The notes below the pieces were generated by a model. It saw nothing but the letters and a program-made list of their open reading frames with translations. It did not search any database and had not been told where the DNA came from. A DNA stretch of 64,000 bases, from positions 2,645,001-2,709,000 of the forward strand of contig NC_065577.1 of NCBI RefSeq assembly GCF_937616625.2, read 5' to 3'. The DNA is from Mercurialis annua (lineage: Eukaryota > Streptophyta > Magnoliopsida > Malpighiales > Euphorbiaceae). Both the position numbers and the translations under genes were made by a program. This document shows, piece by piece, positions 62,601 to 64,000 of the stretch. Positions within the stretch are counted from its first letter, which is position 1. Every line of letters starts with the position of its first letter.

Positions 62601-62829
62601 GAGTAAAACGACTTGCATCACGCAACTCGGAACAATAATCGAAAACTCCTTGGCGGTTTTAGGAACTAAAGAAGAAGCTGCAAAACCAAGTGAAGGTGGT
62701 GATTCTACTACTTGTCCTGTTTCCAATCATTCATTACAAGGAAAAAGGCTCAATACCATTCCGAAGGAACCAAACTTTCATGCTATTCATACACCAAAAA
62801 GCTGCACAAGAAGAGTGGCTCAAGTATAA
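59663..62829 (+). CDS. Basic plant protein of unknown function, TPX2-like motif
   Basis: Ten exons: 59663-59807, 59989-60053, 60274-60335, 60421-61302, 61387-61462, 61565-61678, 61764-61892, 61983-62063, 62297-62505 and 62592-62829 (666 residues, all GT-AG). The N terminus has APKFVDLAAPE, RYWFCSRVGCDQKHEEEMDS and VMAARSPNIRLRRAL, which looks like a conserved module. The large fourth exon is low-complexity, Ser/Lys/Thr-rich, turning acidic at its end with two DDKEN boxes. Exons 6-7 join to KPFRLRTDERGILKEA, which resembles the core of TPX2-type microtubule-binding repeats. The C-terminal part is basic (RVRRKPPSTTP). Rich charge and the TPX2-like segment suggest a spindle, microtubule or nuclear role, but this is inference; I cannot name the family. 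Confidence 0.85.
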
Positions 62830-62852
62830 TTTTACCTAAGAAGAGTGGTTTT

Positions 62853-62897
<45 letters not shown>
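62853..62897 (+). repeat. (TTG)15 microsatellite
   Basis: An uninterrupted TTG run just after the stop codon of the preceding gene, in its 3' UTR. It is probably length-polymorphic. Confidence 0.95.
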
Positions 62898-62898
<1 letters not shown>

Positions 62899-62929
62899 GT
62901 GTTCAATCGATTCATTGAATTAATTCCTC

Positions 62930-63585
62930 GAAATTCCGATACATTCTTAATTTCTTGCCAGATAAGTAACTGCCAGTATATATAGCAGCATTCTTGATGG
63001 TGTATTGATTCATTAACAGTGTAGAATATGTATATTTATGGTATTGTTGTTCATACTGTTTACCAACTTCTAGGTGGAATCCTTTTAAGTTTGTTGAAGT
63101 CTCAAATCCATTGAAAATCTCCATTTTGTTGTGAAGTTTATTGCAATTGAATCCACATAACATTACAAATTAACGGAGTTAAAGAAACTCACGGGACAAT
63201 CAAATTATTAAATAAAAGTTTAGCTACAATTAAAGTACGAATTGAAGTTCAGGAAATGATTCATGAAAAAGAAGATAGTCCAGAGATGTTAGTGTAAATT
63301 ACCCCAAATTCTGCTTCTCATTTTGTTTATTAAGCGTTTCTACAAAGCAGAAACAGATAAATAATTGAGTTATTTTCGAAATAAATAATTTTAAAATTAG
63401 ATAAAATTAAAAAAAATTAAAAAAAATTAAAAAATTGGTTAAATTTAGTAAAATTGATAAAAATAAATAAATTTTTCTATCACAATGTCAATTTTATATT
63501 ATGCACTACTTGCCAAGAAGAAACGACAGGAGAGGAGAATGGGAAAGTTCAACATAGTTTTATATCCCCACTTGTTGGATTTAGT
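62930..63585. other. Spacer without recognised gene
   Basis: AT-rich. A TAAAATTAAAAAAAATT-type repeat occurs near 63395-63440. No gene is supported. Confidence 0.4.
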
Positions 63586-63596
63586 AATATTTAGGG

Positions 63597-64000
63597 AAAA
63601 GGGTCAAATAAGCCCGTAACATTTAGTCTATGGGCCAAGTAGGTCCTCAACGTTCAGAAAATTGCAACGAGGACCCTAACGTATTTAAATTATATCATCT
63701 AAAGTTGCGACTCTATAGGGTGACTCGGAGATGAGCTAGAATTGGTCATGTATCGGCTGACTCGGTCGGGAATCGGATGACTCGGTCGACTCGGACGATA
63801 CGGCCGATTCAGTTAAAATGTCATATTTTTAATACAATTTTCGTGTTAAAGGTCAGAAAAATACGAAAAACAACAAATTCTTAATATATAGCTCCACATA
63901 TTTTGTTTAAGAAGAATTCAGTTATATAAAAATGGAGGATGAAGGATGAAGAAGAAGAAGAATAAATTTTCAGGAAGACGATGGTGAAAGAGAAAAATCA
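63597..64000. other. Probable end of a transposon running out of the window
   Basis: GGGTCAAATAAGCCCGTAAC, TGGGCCAAGTAGGTCCTC and GAGGACCCTAACG have the style of the MULE-type ends at 28104 (GGGTCAATTCACCCCCTCAA). They are followed by GACTCGGTCG-type repeats (GGCTGACTCGGTCGGGAATC, GGATGACTCGGTCGACTCGG). The partner end would be beyond 64000, so this is not confirmed. Confidence 0.3.

Overview
This is plant nuclear DNA from a eudicot. The genes have short GT-AG introns, the spacer is very AT-rich, and the window holds Copia, CACTA, Mutator, Stowaway and SINE elements. The conserved proteins are plant forms of eIF2-alpha, squalene epoxidase and a wall-associated kinase. Nothing read here fixes the family or species.

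Four genes look intact: eIF2-alpha (minus strand, 23.5-26.7 kb), squalene epoxidase (minus, 31.1-34.8 kb), a wall-associated receptor-like kinase (plus, 43.8-46.1 kb) and a ten-exon basic protein I cannot name (plus, 59.7-62.8 kb). They have unrelated housekeeping, sterol, cell-wall and probably cytoskeletal or nuclear roles and do not form a cluster or pathway.

The rest is layered duplication and transposon insertion. At 0.9-7.2 kb a Pack-MULE with 265-bp terminal inverted repeats and a 9-bp target duplication carries a captured PPR gene fragment, and a young Copia element sits inside that fragment. A second Pack-MULE candidate lies at 28.1-29.3 kb. A small LTR element with no gag-pol lies at 11.1-13.1 kb, a non-autonomous CACTA element at 48.8-52.3 kb, and a 1.9-kb inverted duplication of a plant-mobile-domain gene at 55.4-57.3 kb. 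Two SINEs and nine smaller terminal-inverted-repeat elements have ends I could place, most with target duplications.

The most unusual feature is an array of nine diverged, same-strand, gene-like units (here R1-R9) spread over 8-55.4 kb, interleaved with the real genes. Each has a TATA box, an A-rich leader and a core reading ATTCATGGCAATTCAGCT or a close variant. R1-R5 form one subfamily and R6-R9 another. Most copies look decayed, but some keep small ORFs. One unit (R2) ends in a copy of the last squalene epoxidase exon, so some duplications included the 3' end of that gene.
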